Source: Anaerolineaceae bacterium
Lineage (GTDB): Bacteria > Chloroflexota > Anaerolineae > Anaerolineales > Anaerolineaceae
NCBI GenBank assembly: GCA_011620555.1
Contig: WOYY01000066.1
Coordinates: 1 to 33,288, forward strand
Direction of reading: 5' to 3'
Length of the DNA: 33,288 nt
Shown: positions 1 through 7,384 of the stretch, piece after piece
How the letters are laid out: the number at the start of each line of letters is the position of its first letter
How positions within the stretch are numbered: the stretch's first letter is position 1
Translations under genes and position numbers: made by a program
Notes under the pieces: generated by a model
Seen by the model: the letters and a program-made list of their open reading frames with translations, nothing else
Database searches by the model: none
Told to the model about the DNA's origin: nothing

Positions 1-2057
1 CCCCGACAGCCATCCTGCCGACGGCCACTCCGGCTATCACCGAAGCGCCCACCACGACGCCAGCCGGTCAATGGGGCGATCTGACCTACGCGGCCACGCC
101 CCTGCCCGCTCTGGGCGGTGAGATCACCCAGGCCAACGCCTATCAGGTGGTCCCCCTGGCCGTCTGGGGGAACCCGCGGGCCAACGCCATTGCCCTCTCC
201 GCCGATGGTCAGATCCTGGCCGTCGGCACGGACCTGGGCGCGGCCTTCTATGACAGTCAATCCTACGCCCTGCTCGCCCAACTCCGCACGCCCTACCCCG
301 TGACGGCGATCGTCTATTCGGCAGATCAGGGCCTGATTGCGCTCGGCCAGCGGCAGGGCGTGGTGGATGTGATCACCAAAGCTGATCTGACCCTGCTCAT
401 CCGGCTCATCCCCTCCGGGCCTGAAGCCTTTGAAAATGCGGAGATTGAGCTGGCTTTTTCTCCCAACAGTGAAAGCCTGGCCCTGATGGCCCGGTCCGCT
501 ACGGAAGTCCGCCTCCTGCGCTGGTCCACCGAAAGCTGGCTGATCACGGCCAGCCAGACCCTGAATCAGGGCCGGGTCAGCTATTTGAGCGCGCCGCTGG
601 ACCTGGCCAGTGTGATTGACAGCCAGAATGACCTCCTGCTGCAATCCCTTTCCTATCCAGAGGAGAACGACCGCGTGAACCTGCCCGCTTCCGTCTCGCA
701 GGCCTTTTGGAACACGATGGATACCTACGGCGGAGAAGTGGCCCCCGCCAGCGATGGGACTTTCATCCTGATCCATAACGGCTCGGCGGTTGCCGCCTGG
801 CAGATTCTGGCCGATGAATACGATTACCTCCTGGATAACTACCCCAGCAGCATCCCCGACCCCTGCACCCAGGCCCCGGACAGCTGCCAAAACAGTGCGG
901 GCGGCTTCTCCTGGGCTTGCCCTGCCGCCGAACCCATCCCGCCGATCGGATTGATCGCCCTGACGCCGGATGATGTGATGGTGCTGATTTCCCGCAACGA
1001 CGGTTTGACCGAATTCCGCAGCGCGGCCGACGCCCGGGTCCTGTGGACAGTGGATGCCCAGTTCACCAGCGTCAGCTTTTCGCCGGGCGGCGAGTTCTTC
1101 TTTGGGCTGCGCCCCAACGGCGTGATCGAAAAGCGGGCTACCCTTGATGGCGAACTGATCGACTTTTTGGAGCAGTACCCCGGCGAATTGGCCGAGGTCC
1201 AATTTGCCCCGGATGGCAGCATCCTCGCCGCGGCCTACAGCGATGGCTGGGTGCGCGTCTACAGCACCGCCGATGGCCAGCTGCTCGGAGTATTAAATGG
1301 AAACGCCCGCTCGCTGGCCTTCACCGGCGACGGCAATTTCCTGGCCGCAGGTTTGGAAGATGGCACCATCCGCCTCTTCGATCTGCTGGCCGGCAGCTTT
1401 TCCGACTTGACGCCGCGGCACCTGGCTGCCGTCAATGATCTGGCTTTCTCGCTGGATGGCACCCAGCTGGTCGCCGGCAGCGCCGACTGCACCGTCAGCC
1501 TCTGGCAGGTGGCTGGCAGCTACCGGATCCGCCTGCTGAAACCCGGCGGACAGAACCCCTTCCAGGTCAGCCAGGTGGCGCAGGCCCGCAGCGGGAAATG
1601 GTTCATCGCGGCCGGAAACCAGCCAGGTTCCGTGACCTATGACCGGGCGGATTTTGCTTCGGCTGTCCTGGTGAACTTCGGGCCGTATACCGATCTCGAC
1701 CTCTCGTCCGATGATGACTATTTGGCCCTCGCCGGGGAGCAGGTCTGGCTGCGCCGCCAAGCGGACAATCAACCTGTGCAAGCGCCGGTCCCCGTCACCG
1801 CAGCGGGCCTGGGCCTGACCTACAAGCTGGCCTTCAGCCCGGATAATTCCCTTTTAGCGGTCGTTTCCGAAGAGGCGCTGTCTTTCTGGTCTGTCGCGGA
1901 CCAGGAAATCTTCGCCAGTATCCCCTACCCCCAGGCGGGCCATTTCTTCGGCGAGCCGGTGAGCCTGGCTTTCTCTCCCTATGGTGACCTGATCGCCCTG
2001 GGCATGGAGAACGGCTTGATCCAGATCTTCGGAATCCCCGCGCCGGCGGCGGAATAA
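1..2057 (+). CDS. WD40-like beta-propeller protein, 5' end outside window
   Basis: The reading frame is open from base 3 to the stop at 2057 (684 residues visible), so the gene starts upstream of the window; the internal GTG at 147 is not its real start. The first visible residues form a Thr/Pro-rich stretch (about residues 1-25), typical of the linker between a signal or lipoprotein anchor and an extracellular domain. The rest is a series of degenerate WD40/YVTN-type blades. Recurrent patterns are LAFSPDG-x-LLAAG-x-x-DG-x-x-R-x-x-D, for example near residues 395-420, 450-475 and 605-640. No catalytic motif was seen. It is probably a surface or secreted scaffold, but its partner is unknown. 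It lies 40 bp upstream of the next gene with no visible terminator, so the two may be co-transcribed. The family call is solid; the function is not known. Confidence 0.75.
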   Translation, partial: PTAILPTATPAITEAPTTTPAGQWGDLTYAATPLPALGGEITQANAYQVVPLAVWGNPRANAIALSADGQILAVGTDLGAAFYDSQSYALLAQLRTPYPVTAIVYSADQGLIALGQRQGVVDVITKADLTLLIRLIPSGPEAFENAEIELAFSPNSESLALMARSATEVRLLRWSTESWLITASQTLNQGRVSYLSAPLDLASVIDSQNDLLLQSLSYPEENDRVNLPASVSQAFWNTMDTYGGEVAPASDGTFILIHNGSAVAAWQILADEYDYLLDNYPSSIPDPCTQAPDSCQNSAGGFSWACPAAEPIPPIGLIALTPDDVMVLISRNDGLTEFRSAADARVLWTVDAQFTSVSFSPGGEFFFGLRPNGVIEKRATLDGELIDFLEQYPGELAEVQFAPDGSILAAAYSDGWVRVYSTADGQLLGVLNGNARSLAFTGDGNFLAAGLEDGTIRLFDLLAGSFSDLTPRHLAAVNDLAFSLDGTQLVAGSADCTVSLWQVAGSYRIRLLKPGGQNPFQVSQVAQARSGKWFIAAGNQPGSVTYDRADFASAVLVNFGPYTDLDLSSDDDYLALAGEQVWLRRQADNQPVQAPVPVTAAGLGLTYKLAFSPDNSLLAVVSEEALSFWSVADQEIFASIPYPQAGHFFGEPVSLAFSPYGDLIALGMENGLIQIFGIPAPAAE

Positions 2058-2097
2058 GAGCCAAAACTTCACCCCCTCCCATCGAAAGGAAAGACCG

Positions 2098-2355
2098 ATG
2101 TCAGAACGAGTTCTTTGCTATCAAAACAACGCTTTCCAGACCGGGTCCCCGGCGGCCGAAAGTGAAAACGGTCAACCCGAAGAGTTGCAGGACGTTGCCC
2201 ATCTGCAGGAACTGACCCCCTATGGTCTGCTGCTGGCCAGCCTGGCCTTTGAAGGCAACCTGACAGCGAAACAACGCCAGGTCCTGCACCAGGTGGCCAA
2301 AGCCTTTCCCACCCGGCGGATGATTAAAACCGGCATTCAGGTCCAATCCAATTAA
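2098..2355 (+). CDS. Small hypothetical protein upstream of pncB
   Basis: An 85-residue ORF that starts with ATG after a good ribosome binding site (GAAAGGAAA, about 7 nt away). It ends 27 bp before the pncB start, so co-transcription with pncB is likely. The N-terminal ~35 residues are polar and Gln/Glu-rich. The C-terminal half contains a predicted helical stretch (LTPYGLLLASLAFEGN) followed by a basic segment (QRQVLHQVAKAFPTRRMIK). There is no signal peptide, no Cys cluster and no recognised motif. The family was not recognised. The position suggests a link to NAD salvage, but only by adjacency. Confidence 0.6.
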   Translation: MSERVLCYQNNAFQTGSPAAESENGQPEELQDVAHLQELTPYGLLLASLAFEGNLTAKQRQVLHQVAKAFPTRRMIKTGIQVQSN

Positions 2356-2382
2356 CCCACTCACTTGAAAGGGACGACACCC

Positions 2383-3933
2383 ATGAAACCTTCTGAACTG
2401 CTGACCGCCAGTGGCATCCTGTTCACTGACCAATATCAACTGACCATGGCCCAACTCTATTACAAGCTGGGTCTCCATGAGATCAATGCCCAGTTCGACC
2501 ATTTCTTCCGCAGCTATCCCGATTACGGCATCCACAAAGCGGGATACTGCGTGAATGCCGGGCTGGACACGCTGATCGACTGGCTGCAGGAAGCCCGTTT
2601 TGGCGAAGAGGAGATCCAGTTCCTGCGCGCCCAGAAGAGCAGTTCGGGCAAACCGCTCTTTGAGGAAGACTTCCTCAAATGGTTGAAGGAGGGCTATTCC
2701 TCCCTGGCGATCAACCTCTATGCCATGCAGGAAGGCCGGGTGATCCATCCCAACGTACCGATCCATGTCGTTGAGGGGCCTCTGGCCGTGGGCCAGATCA
2801 TCGAAACGGGACTGCTGAATATCGTCAACTATCAGATTTTGGTGGCGACCAAAGCCGCCCGGATCAAACACAGCGCCCGAGGACAGCTGCTGCTGGAATT
2901 CGGCATCCGGCGGGCGCAGGGATTCGGCGCCGTCCCTGGCACCCGCGCCGCCCTGATCGGCGGAGCGGATTTCTCTTCCAATGTCGGCACATCGCATGTC
3001 TTGGGTTTCCCGCCCAAAGGCACCCACGCCCACAGTTACGTGCAGGTGTTCCTTGGGCTGGGGCAGGGAGAACTGGCCGCCTTTGAGGCTTACGCCGATC
3101 TCTACCCCGATGACTGCCTCCTGCTGGTGGACACCATCGACACGCTCGGCTCCGGCGTGCCCAACGCGATCAAGGTCTTCGAAAAACTCAGGAAACAGGG
3201 CCACCAACCGGTGGGCATCCGCCTGGATTCCGGCGACCTCGCCCATCTCGCGATCAAAGCCGCCAAGATGCTGGATGATGCCGGTTTCCCGGATGTTTCC
3301 ATCGTCCTATCCAATGACCTGGATGAGATGGTGATCTGGCAAATCATTACCCAGGTGCAGGAGGAAGCCGCCCGTTACGGGGTCGATCCTGACAGCCTGA
3401 TCCACCGGCTGGTCTACGGCGTTGGGACCAAACTGATCACTTCGGGCGGCGATTCAGCCCTCAGTGGCGTTTATAAGCTGGTCGCAATCCAGCAGGAGGG
3501 CAGCTGGACTCCCACTCTCAAAATCTCCGAGAACATTGACAAAACCCTCAACCCCGGCAACAAGCGGGTCTGGCGGGTTTATGATGAGCGCGGCAAGGCC
3601 ACCGCGGACCTGGTCTCGCTGTATAATGAGGACATTCCCAACCAGAGACCGCTCGAACTCTGCCACCCCACGCTGGCGACCAAACGCCGCACGCTGGAAA
3701 GCGATCAGATCGACCATATCGAAAAATTGCTGATCCCCGTGATCAAAGATGGCAAAGTCGTTGCAGACCGGCCGGAAATTCGAGAAATGCGGTCGGTGCG
3801 GGATAAGGATATCGACGCGCTCGACCCCGGCGTCCTGCGGATCATGAACCCCCATACCTATCACGTCTCCCTTTCCAGAAAACTCTGGGATTTGAAGCAG
3901 GAGATGATCAAAAAGACCCGGGACGAAGCCTGA
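2383..3933 (+). CDS. pncB: Nicotinate phosphoribosyltransferase
   Basis: Cytoplasmic enzyme of NAD salvage that joins nicotinate and PRPP, with ATP, to give nicotinate mononucleotide. The ATG at 2383 has an AAAGGGA ribosome site about 9 nt upstream, so it is preferred over the in-frame TTG at 2365. The product is 516 residues, normal for the longer bacterial form. Family motifs visible are [10 protein letters not shown] near residue 15, EFGIRRAQG at 172-180, GTHAHS at 213-218 (the region of the auto-phosphorylated His) and [10 protein letters not shown] at 278-287, which binds the phosphoribosyl group. The gene follows the small ORF at 2098-2355 and ends at a strong hairpin terminator, so it is the last gene of a plus-strand unit. 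Confidence 0.93.
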   Translation: MKPSELLTASGILFTDQYQLTMAQLYYKLGLHEINAQFDHFFRSYPDYGIHKAGYCVNAGLDTLIDWLQEARFGEEEIQFLRAQKSSSGKPLFEEDFLKWLKEGYSSLAINLYAMQEGRVIHPNVPIHVVEGPLAVGQIIETGLLNIVNYQILVATKAARIKHSARGQLLLEFGIRRAQGFGAVPGTRAALIGGADFSSNVGTSHVLGFPPKGTHAHSYVQVFLGLGQGELAAFEAYADLYPDDCLLLVDTIDTLGSGVPNAIKVFEKLRKQGHQPVGIRLDSGDLAHLAIKAAKMLDDAGFPDVSIVLSNDLDEMVIWQIITQVQEEAARYGVDPDSLIHRLVYGVGTKLITSGGDSALSGVYKLVAIQQEGSWTPTLKISENIDKTLNPGNKRVWRVYDERGKATADLVSLYNEDIPNQRPLELCHPTLATKRRTLESDQIDHIEKLLIPVIKDGKVVADRPEIREMRSVRDKDIDALDPGVLRIMNPHTYHVSLSRKLWDLKQEMIKKTRDEA

Positions 3934-3946
3934 TATGGGATAACGA

Positions 3947-3983
3947 AAAGAGACCTTGCCCAAAAATGCAAGGTCTCTTTTCT
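3947..3983. terminator. Bidirectional Rho-independent terminator
   Basis: A 13-bp perfect stem (AAAGAGACCTTGC paired with GCAAGGTCTCTTT) with an 8-nt loop and T-rich flank on the plus strand and A-rich flank on the left. It sits between convergent pncB and the kinase gene at 4006-4878, and can serve both. Confidence 0.9.
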
Positions 3984-4005
3984 ATTTAATCCCTTCCGGA
4001 GGCGG

Positions 4006-4878
4006 CTAGCGAATGTCCTTCGCCCCTCCCAGATGGGCGGTGAACCAGTAGACCTCACCGGACTCAAAGCCCAACAGCACCCGATGCACCTCCTCCGCCT
4101 CGGCATAGAACCGCGCTCTCGGGAGCAGGTCATCATATGGCGGGTAGAAGGGCCGCAGATCGCTGACCAGCGTCTCGCCATAGTGCCCGATCAGGCTGCC
4201 AAGATCCGCTGCGGGGTCGCCAATTCCAGCCATGGCAAAGTCGATCACCCCATTGAGCCGCTGATTCTGGTGGTCATAGAGCAGGTGGTAGGGCCCAAGG
4301 TCGCCATGGATCAGCGCGGGCTGGAAATCAAAGAAATCCTTCTGATCCAGAGCCGGCCCGAAGACATCCGCCAGCCACTGCACCTGATGCGGGAGCAGGG
4401 CGGGGCAGACTTTTTCCTTCGCCCGCTCGTAGATATCCATCCAGGTCTCACGGGTCACCGGCGCCAGGGTTGACGGGATTTCCCAGCCCTCGGTTTGGAC
4501 CGGGACGCCATGCAGCTCCCGCAGGAAGGTCCCCAGCTGCTCAGCGATGGCCTTCTGCTGATCTTTGCCGGCCTTCAGCCAATCCCGCCGCTGGAAATCC
4601 TCCCCTTCCAGAAGCTCATAGACCAGGATGCCGTTTTCATGCTTCACAGGACAAGGCACCTGCAGGCTGAGTTTGGGCTGCAGATAGCGCATCAGCTGCG
4701 CCTCCATCGCCATCAACTCTTTGCCGTAATCCGTCTCCGTGAAGCGGATCACCCATTTACGGTTGACGATCAGGACATCATTGACCAACCCTTCCTGAAA
4801 TGGTTCAACATCCTGGATCTCGAGATCAGGCATGATGCGGTGGATTTGGGCTTGCCAGTAGTTTTCAGAATAAATCAT
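4006..4878 (-). CDS. Aminoglycoside phosphotransferase (APH)-family kinase
   Basis: A 290-residue protein with the APH/choline-kinase fold. The N-terminal lobe carries the nucleotide-binding strands (VIRF at about 43-46, VYELLEGEDF at about 86-95). The C-terminal lobe has the catalytic loop HGDLGPYHLL at 191-200, with catalytic Asp193, and the metal-binding VIDFAMAGIGDPAADLG with Asp213. The usual Asn of the HGD-x5-N loop is a His here (His198), a variant seen in some family members. The substrate cannot be told: members phosphorylate aminoglycosides, macrolides, choline, homoserine or sugars, so a resistance role should not be assumed. The start ATG is preceded by AAGGAA. An upstream TTGATT/TATAAC pair with an 18-nt spacer is a possible promoter. 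The gene stands alone between convergent pncB and the SufE/ferredoxin unit. Confidence 0.8.
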   Translation of the reverse strand: MIYSENYWQAQIHRIMPDLEIQDVEPFQEGLVNDVLIVNRKWVIRFTETDYGKELMAMEAQLMRYLQPKLSLQVPCPVKHENGILVYELLEGEDFQRRDWLKAGKDQQKAIAEQLGTFLRELHGVPVQTEGWEIPSTLAPVTRETWMDIYERAKEKVCPALLPHQVQWLADVFGPALDQKDFFDFQPALIHGDLGPYHLLYDHQNQRLNGVIDFAMAGIGDPAADLGSLIGHYGETLVSDLRPFYPPYDDLLPRARFYAEAEEVHRVLLGFESGEVYWFTAHLGGAKDIR

Positions 4879-4985
4879 TAAAGTGGTTCCTTCCTAACTA
4901 CTGTTATAGTGGATTTGCTGTGATTAAATCAAGCAAAAAAAACATCTCCTGTCAGGATGAAATTCACTCCCTGTAAACAGTTGAA

Positions 4986-5007
4986 CCGCCGGGCATAAAC
5001 CTGGCGG
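4986..5007 (-). terminator. Possible terminator hairpin after the SufE/ferredoxin pair
   Basis: Stem CCGCC-x-GG / CC-x-GGCGG with a 6-nt loop and one internal mismatch. The following minus-strand sequence is only weakly T-rich, so termination strength is doubtful. Confidence 0.4.
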
Positions 5008-5062
5008 CCAGCAGAACAATGATTTTGCGGTCCTCTGTCAGGGGGATTTGCCCATCTTCCGG

Positions 5063-5596
5063 TCAGGAGGCGTGCCGCTGCCCGTGGCGGTACTGGTCCA
5101 GCATGGATTTATCGGGCATCAGGATCGCCTGGGGATCACAGGCGCTCTTGCAGAAACAGCATCCGACGATGCAGTCAAAAGGCTCCACCACCTCCACGAC
5201 CTTGGAGTCTTTCAGCTGAAATACCTCTTTGGGACAAACCTCGATACATTTTCCGCAGCCATTGCAGAGTTCGGATGAAACGGTCGGGAACCAGGGGATC
5301 TGCTCCCTGGGGATGCCTTGCCAGGTGCCGTAATTCTTTGGAACAACTTTCCGCCCCTGAGACCGCTGCTCATAATACTGCTGATATTCCCTGCCCAGGG
5401 CCGCTTTGTAATCTTCGATCGCCGGCCGAGGGATGAAATTATGCTGTTTGATCGTCCTGATCAACCGCTCCAGAGTCTCGGGGGTTGCCGGTGGGCATTG
5501 CGCCTCAAAAAGCTCTGCATAAGCCTCTTCCAGCCCCAAGAGACCGGCGGGCGCACCGCCAATCTGGACCATCCGGTAGCTCAACTTATTCGCCAT
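5063..5596 (-). CDS. Dicluster 4Fe-4S ferredoxin-like protein
   Basis: A 177-residue protein. The N-terminal ~100 residues are an unrecognised domain (IGGAPAGLLGLEEAYAELF at about 12-30, then a helical Tyr/Arg-rich part). The C-terminal part is a ferredoxin module. The first cluster motif is standard, CNGCGKCIEVCP (C-x2-C-x2-C-x3-CP, about residues 110-121). The second reads CIVGCCFCKSACDP, that is C-x3-C-x2-C-x3-C with an extra Cys, a departure from the usual spacing. The start ATG lies inside the 3' end of the SufE-like gene (11-nt overlap), so translation is probably coupled and the two products likely work together in electron or sulfur transfer. No membrane segment was seen. The partner redox enzyme is unknown. 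Confidence 0.8.
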   Translation of the reverse strand: MANKLSYRMVQIGGAPAGLLGLEEAYAELFEAQCPPATPETLERLIRTIKQHNFIPRPAIEDYKAALGREYQQYYEQRSQGRKVVPKNYGTWQGIPREQIPWFPTVSSELCNGCGKCIEVCPKEVFQLKDSKVVEVVEPFDCIVGCCFCKSACDPQAILMPDKSMLDQYRHGQRHAS

Positions 5597-6023
5597 GACA
5601 ACCCTCGCTTTCCACCATGAGATCAGCCGCTCGCTGTTTGAGATGAGTCAGCATCGCCAGCAAGCCATTATTCCGTTCAGAGGCCAGTTTCCAGATCTGG
5701 AGCTGGTCGAGGAACTCCAGGTTGAGAGATGGCAGATCAGCCGGATCGCAGTTTTCGACTACTCGGACCAGTAAGGCGGCAATCGCTTTGATTACCAGGG
5801 AGTCCGAATCCGCCTGGAGCTTGAAACGCCCCTCTTCACAACTCAACCGGAACCACAGGTCCGACTGGCAGCCATGCACCTTGTTCGCCTCCGTCTTCAG
5901 CCCCGGCGGCATAGAAGGCAGGGCTTCCCCCAGGGCGAATAAATGGACGTATTTTTCATCCACCGTGTCAAATCGTTCAAATTCCGCGACAATCTCATTT
6001 GTGATGGCGTCAATGGAATTCAC
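5586..6023 (-). CDS. sufE: SufE-like cysteine desulfurase-associated protein
   Basis: SufE accepts persulfide sulfur from a cysteine desulfurase (SufS-type) and passes it to the Fe-S scaffold. The 145-residue length and the motif KVHGCQSDLWF (Cys at about position 52) match the family, where V-x-GC-Q-S-x-x-W contains the sulfur-accepting Cys. The start codon is GTG at 6023, supported by a strong ribosome site (AGAGGAG, about 6 nt upstream) and by the position of the conserved N-terminal helix. No SufS, SufB, SufC or SufD gene is in the window. It overlaps the ferredoxin gene downstream, so the pair is one operon. Confidence 0.85.
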   Translation of the reverse strand: MNSIDAITNEIVAEFERFDTVDEKYVHLFALGEALPSMPPGLKTEANKVHGCQSDLWFRLSCEEGRFKLQADSDSLVIKAIAALLVRVVENCDPADLPSLNLEFLDQLQIWKLASERNNGLLAMLTHLKQRAADLMVESEGCHGE

Positions 6024-6051
6024 TGTTCTTCTCCTCTAATTCCTTACCGTT

Positions 6052-6057
6052 ATTATA
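6052..6057 (-). promoter_or_regulatory. Possible -10 element for sufE/ferredoxin operon
   Basis: A perfect minus-strand TATAAT sits about 30 nt upstream of the GTG start, leaving a short leader with the ribosome site. The -35 region is poor, so this is tentative. Confidence 0.4.
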
Positions 6058-6060
6058 TCA

Positions 6061-6407
6061 ATCCATGCGGTTATTTGCATATATAAGATAAGGCCTATCT
6101 CAAATTGGACAAACCTCACACACAACCCCGATCAGATAAGAAGTTCACGGGCGTTCCATCCACAGAATCTTATAAAATCGAAATCTGAACGTCCGTGCCC
6201 GACTTGAGGAGACCATTCATCAGAGCGGGGCGATAGGGTAAGTCGAATGGCGGAAGTCGAATGCGGAAAGTCTGTCAAGGCAGGAACTGTTAAGGTGGGA
6301 AGTCTGCACTGGATCAAGATTTTACGATACAATTAATTTCCCTGGAAAGATAGGCCATTTTCCACACAACTCAACTCTTGTGAAATTCTAAAACAAGGAA
6401 GAATGCG
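6061..6407. other. Intergenic stretch between sufE and the CDF transporter
   Basis: About 350 bp between divergent genes with no convincing ORF. It holds promoters by necessity and a short imperfect direct repeat at about 6241-6272, where AGTCGAATG occurs twice 15 bp apart. No RNA gene was recognised. Confidence 0.5.
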
Positions 6408-7328
6408 ATGCAATGGATTCGGGATTATGAGCCCAACCCCGGAAGAACAAAAGCTTATCGAACAGCCATGATCATCACGCTGGCTGGAAATATCCTGCTG
6501 GCTGTGGCGAAAGGCCTGGCATCTTACTACACAGGCAGTGTCGCCCTCTATGCGGATACCGCAAATTCAATCTCGGATGTAATCTATTCCCTGGCGATGG
6601 TCGTCGGGATCTGGATGGCCATTCAACCCCCTGACCTTTCCCACCCTCAGGGACATTCCCGGTTTGAGCCGCTGGTCGGCCTCCTGGTGGCCGCGATGAT
6701 GGCAATTGCGGGCTATGAAGCCCTGCGCTCCTCCATTGCGCGTTTCCTATCCGGGGGTGAAGCCATTGCGATTGACCTGCCGATGATCGTCCTGTTGGCC
6801 AGCGCGGCCTTGAAAGCGGGGATGTTCCTGATCATCACCCGGATCGCAAAACAGGTTCAGAGTCCCTCCCTCAAAGTCACCGCAAAAGACAATTTAAGTG
6901 ACGTCCTGACATCCATCGCAGCTTTCGCCGGTATCCTGGGGTCCAACTGGATCCACCCTTTGCTGGACCCGGCCGCAGGCGTCCTGGTGGCCCTGTGGAT
7001 CTTCCGGGCCGCCTTTGAAGCCGGCAAGGAAAATATGGCCTACCTGACCGGCGCCGGTGCGAACGAAGAACTGCGGGATAAGATCATTGACACCGCGAAG
7101 AACGTCCCAGGGGTGTTGCGGGTTCACCACATGATGAGTGATTATGTCGGCCCTAAGCTGGTCGTGGATATGCACATCAACCTGCCCGGAGATAAAGCTT
7201 TGGACGAAGTCCACAAGATCACGGATCACGTGATCGAGGCGCTGGAGGCGCTGCCTGAAATTGACCGGGCCTATGTGCATGTCGAACCGGATGAGGATTC
7301 CCCCGCTGCCCGACCAAAAGTAGATTAA
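6408..7328 (+). CDS. Cation diffusion facilitator transporter, manganese-type site
   Basis: A 306-residue inner-membrane divalent-metal/proton antiporter of the CDF family. It has an N-terminal six-helix domain (about residues 20-205) and a C-terminal cytoplasmic metal-binding domain (about 210-295, including VLRVHHMMSDYVGPKLVVDMHI). The transport site pairs are N53-x3-D57 in the second helix (ANSISD) and D161-x3-D165 in the fifth (KDNLSD). Zn and Fe members normally carry His in these pairs, while a DxxxD in helix five is typical of Mn-CDF proteins, so manganese export is the inferred role. The ATG follows AAGGAAGA. The gene ends at a terminator shared with the convergent peptidase. Confidence 0.88.
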   Translation: MQWIRDYEPNPGRTKAYRTAMIITLAGNILLAVAKGLASYYTGSVALYADTANSISDVIYSLAMVVGIWMAIQPPDLSHPQGHSRFEPLVGLLVAAMMAIAGYEALRSSIARFLSGGEAIAIDLPMIVLLASAALKAGMFLIITRIAKQVQSPSLKVTAKDNLSDVLTSIAAFAGILGSNWIHPLLDPAAGVLVALWIFRAAFEAGKENMAYLTGAGANEELRDKIIDTAKNVPGVLRVHHMMSDYVGPKLVVDMHINLPGDKALDEVHKITDHVIEALEALPEIDRAYVHVEPDEDSPAARPKVD

Positions 7329-7344
7329 TCCATCTCGATTATAA

Positions 7345-7378
7345 AAACCGGAGACGAAGTTGAAGTCGTCTCCGGTTT
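7345..7378. terminator. Bidirectional Rho-independent terminator
   Basis: A 13-bp perfect stem (AAACCGGAGACGA with TCGTCTCCGGTTT) and an 8-nt loop, with A- and T-rich flanks. It lies between the convergent CDF and peptidase genes. Confidence 0.85.
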
Positions 7379-7384
7379 CCTTGT

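Noticed and set aside
2101-3246. 381-residue minus-strand ORF opposite pncB
   Set aside because: It is a shadow frame of a GC-rich gene; pncB has all family motifs on the plus strand.
4006-4878. Aminoglycoside-resistance gene
   Set aside because: The fold is right, but the family covers many substrates and nothing here (mobile context, resistance-type residues) supports resistance.
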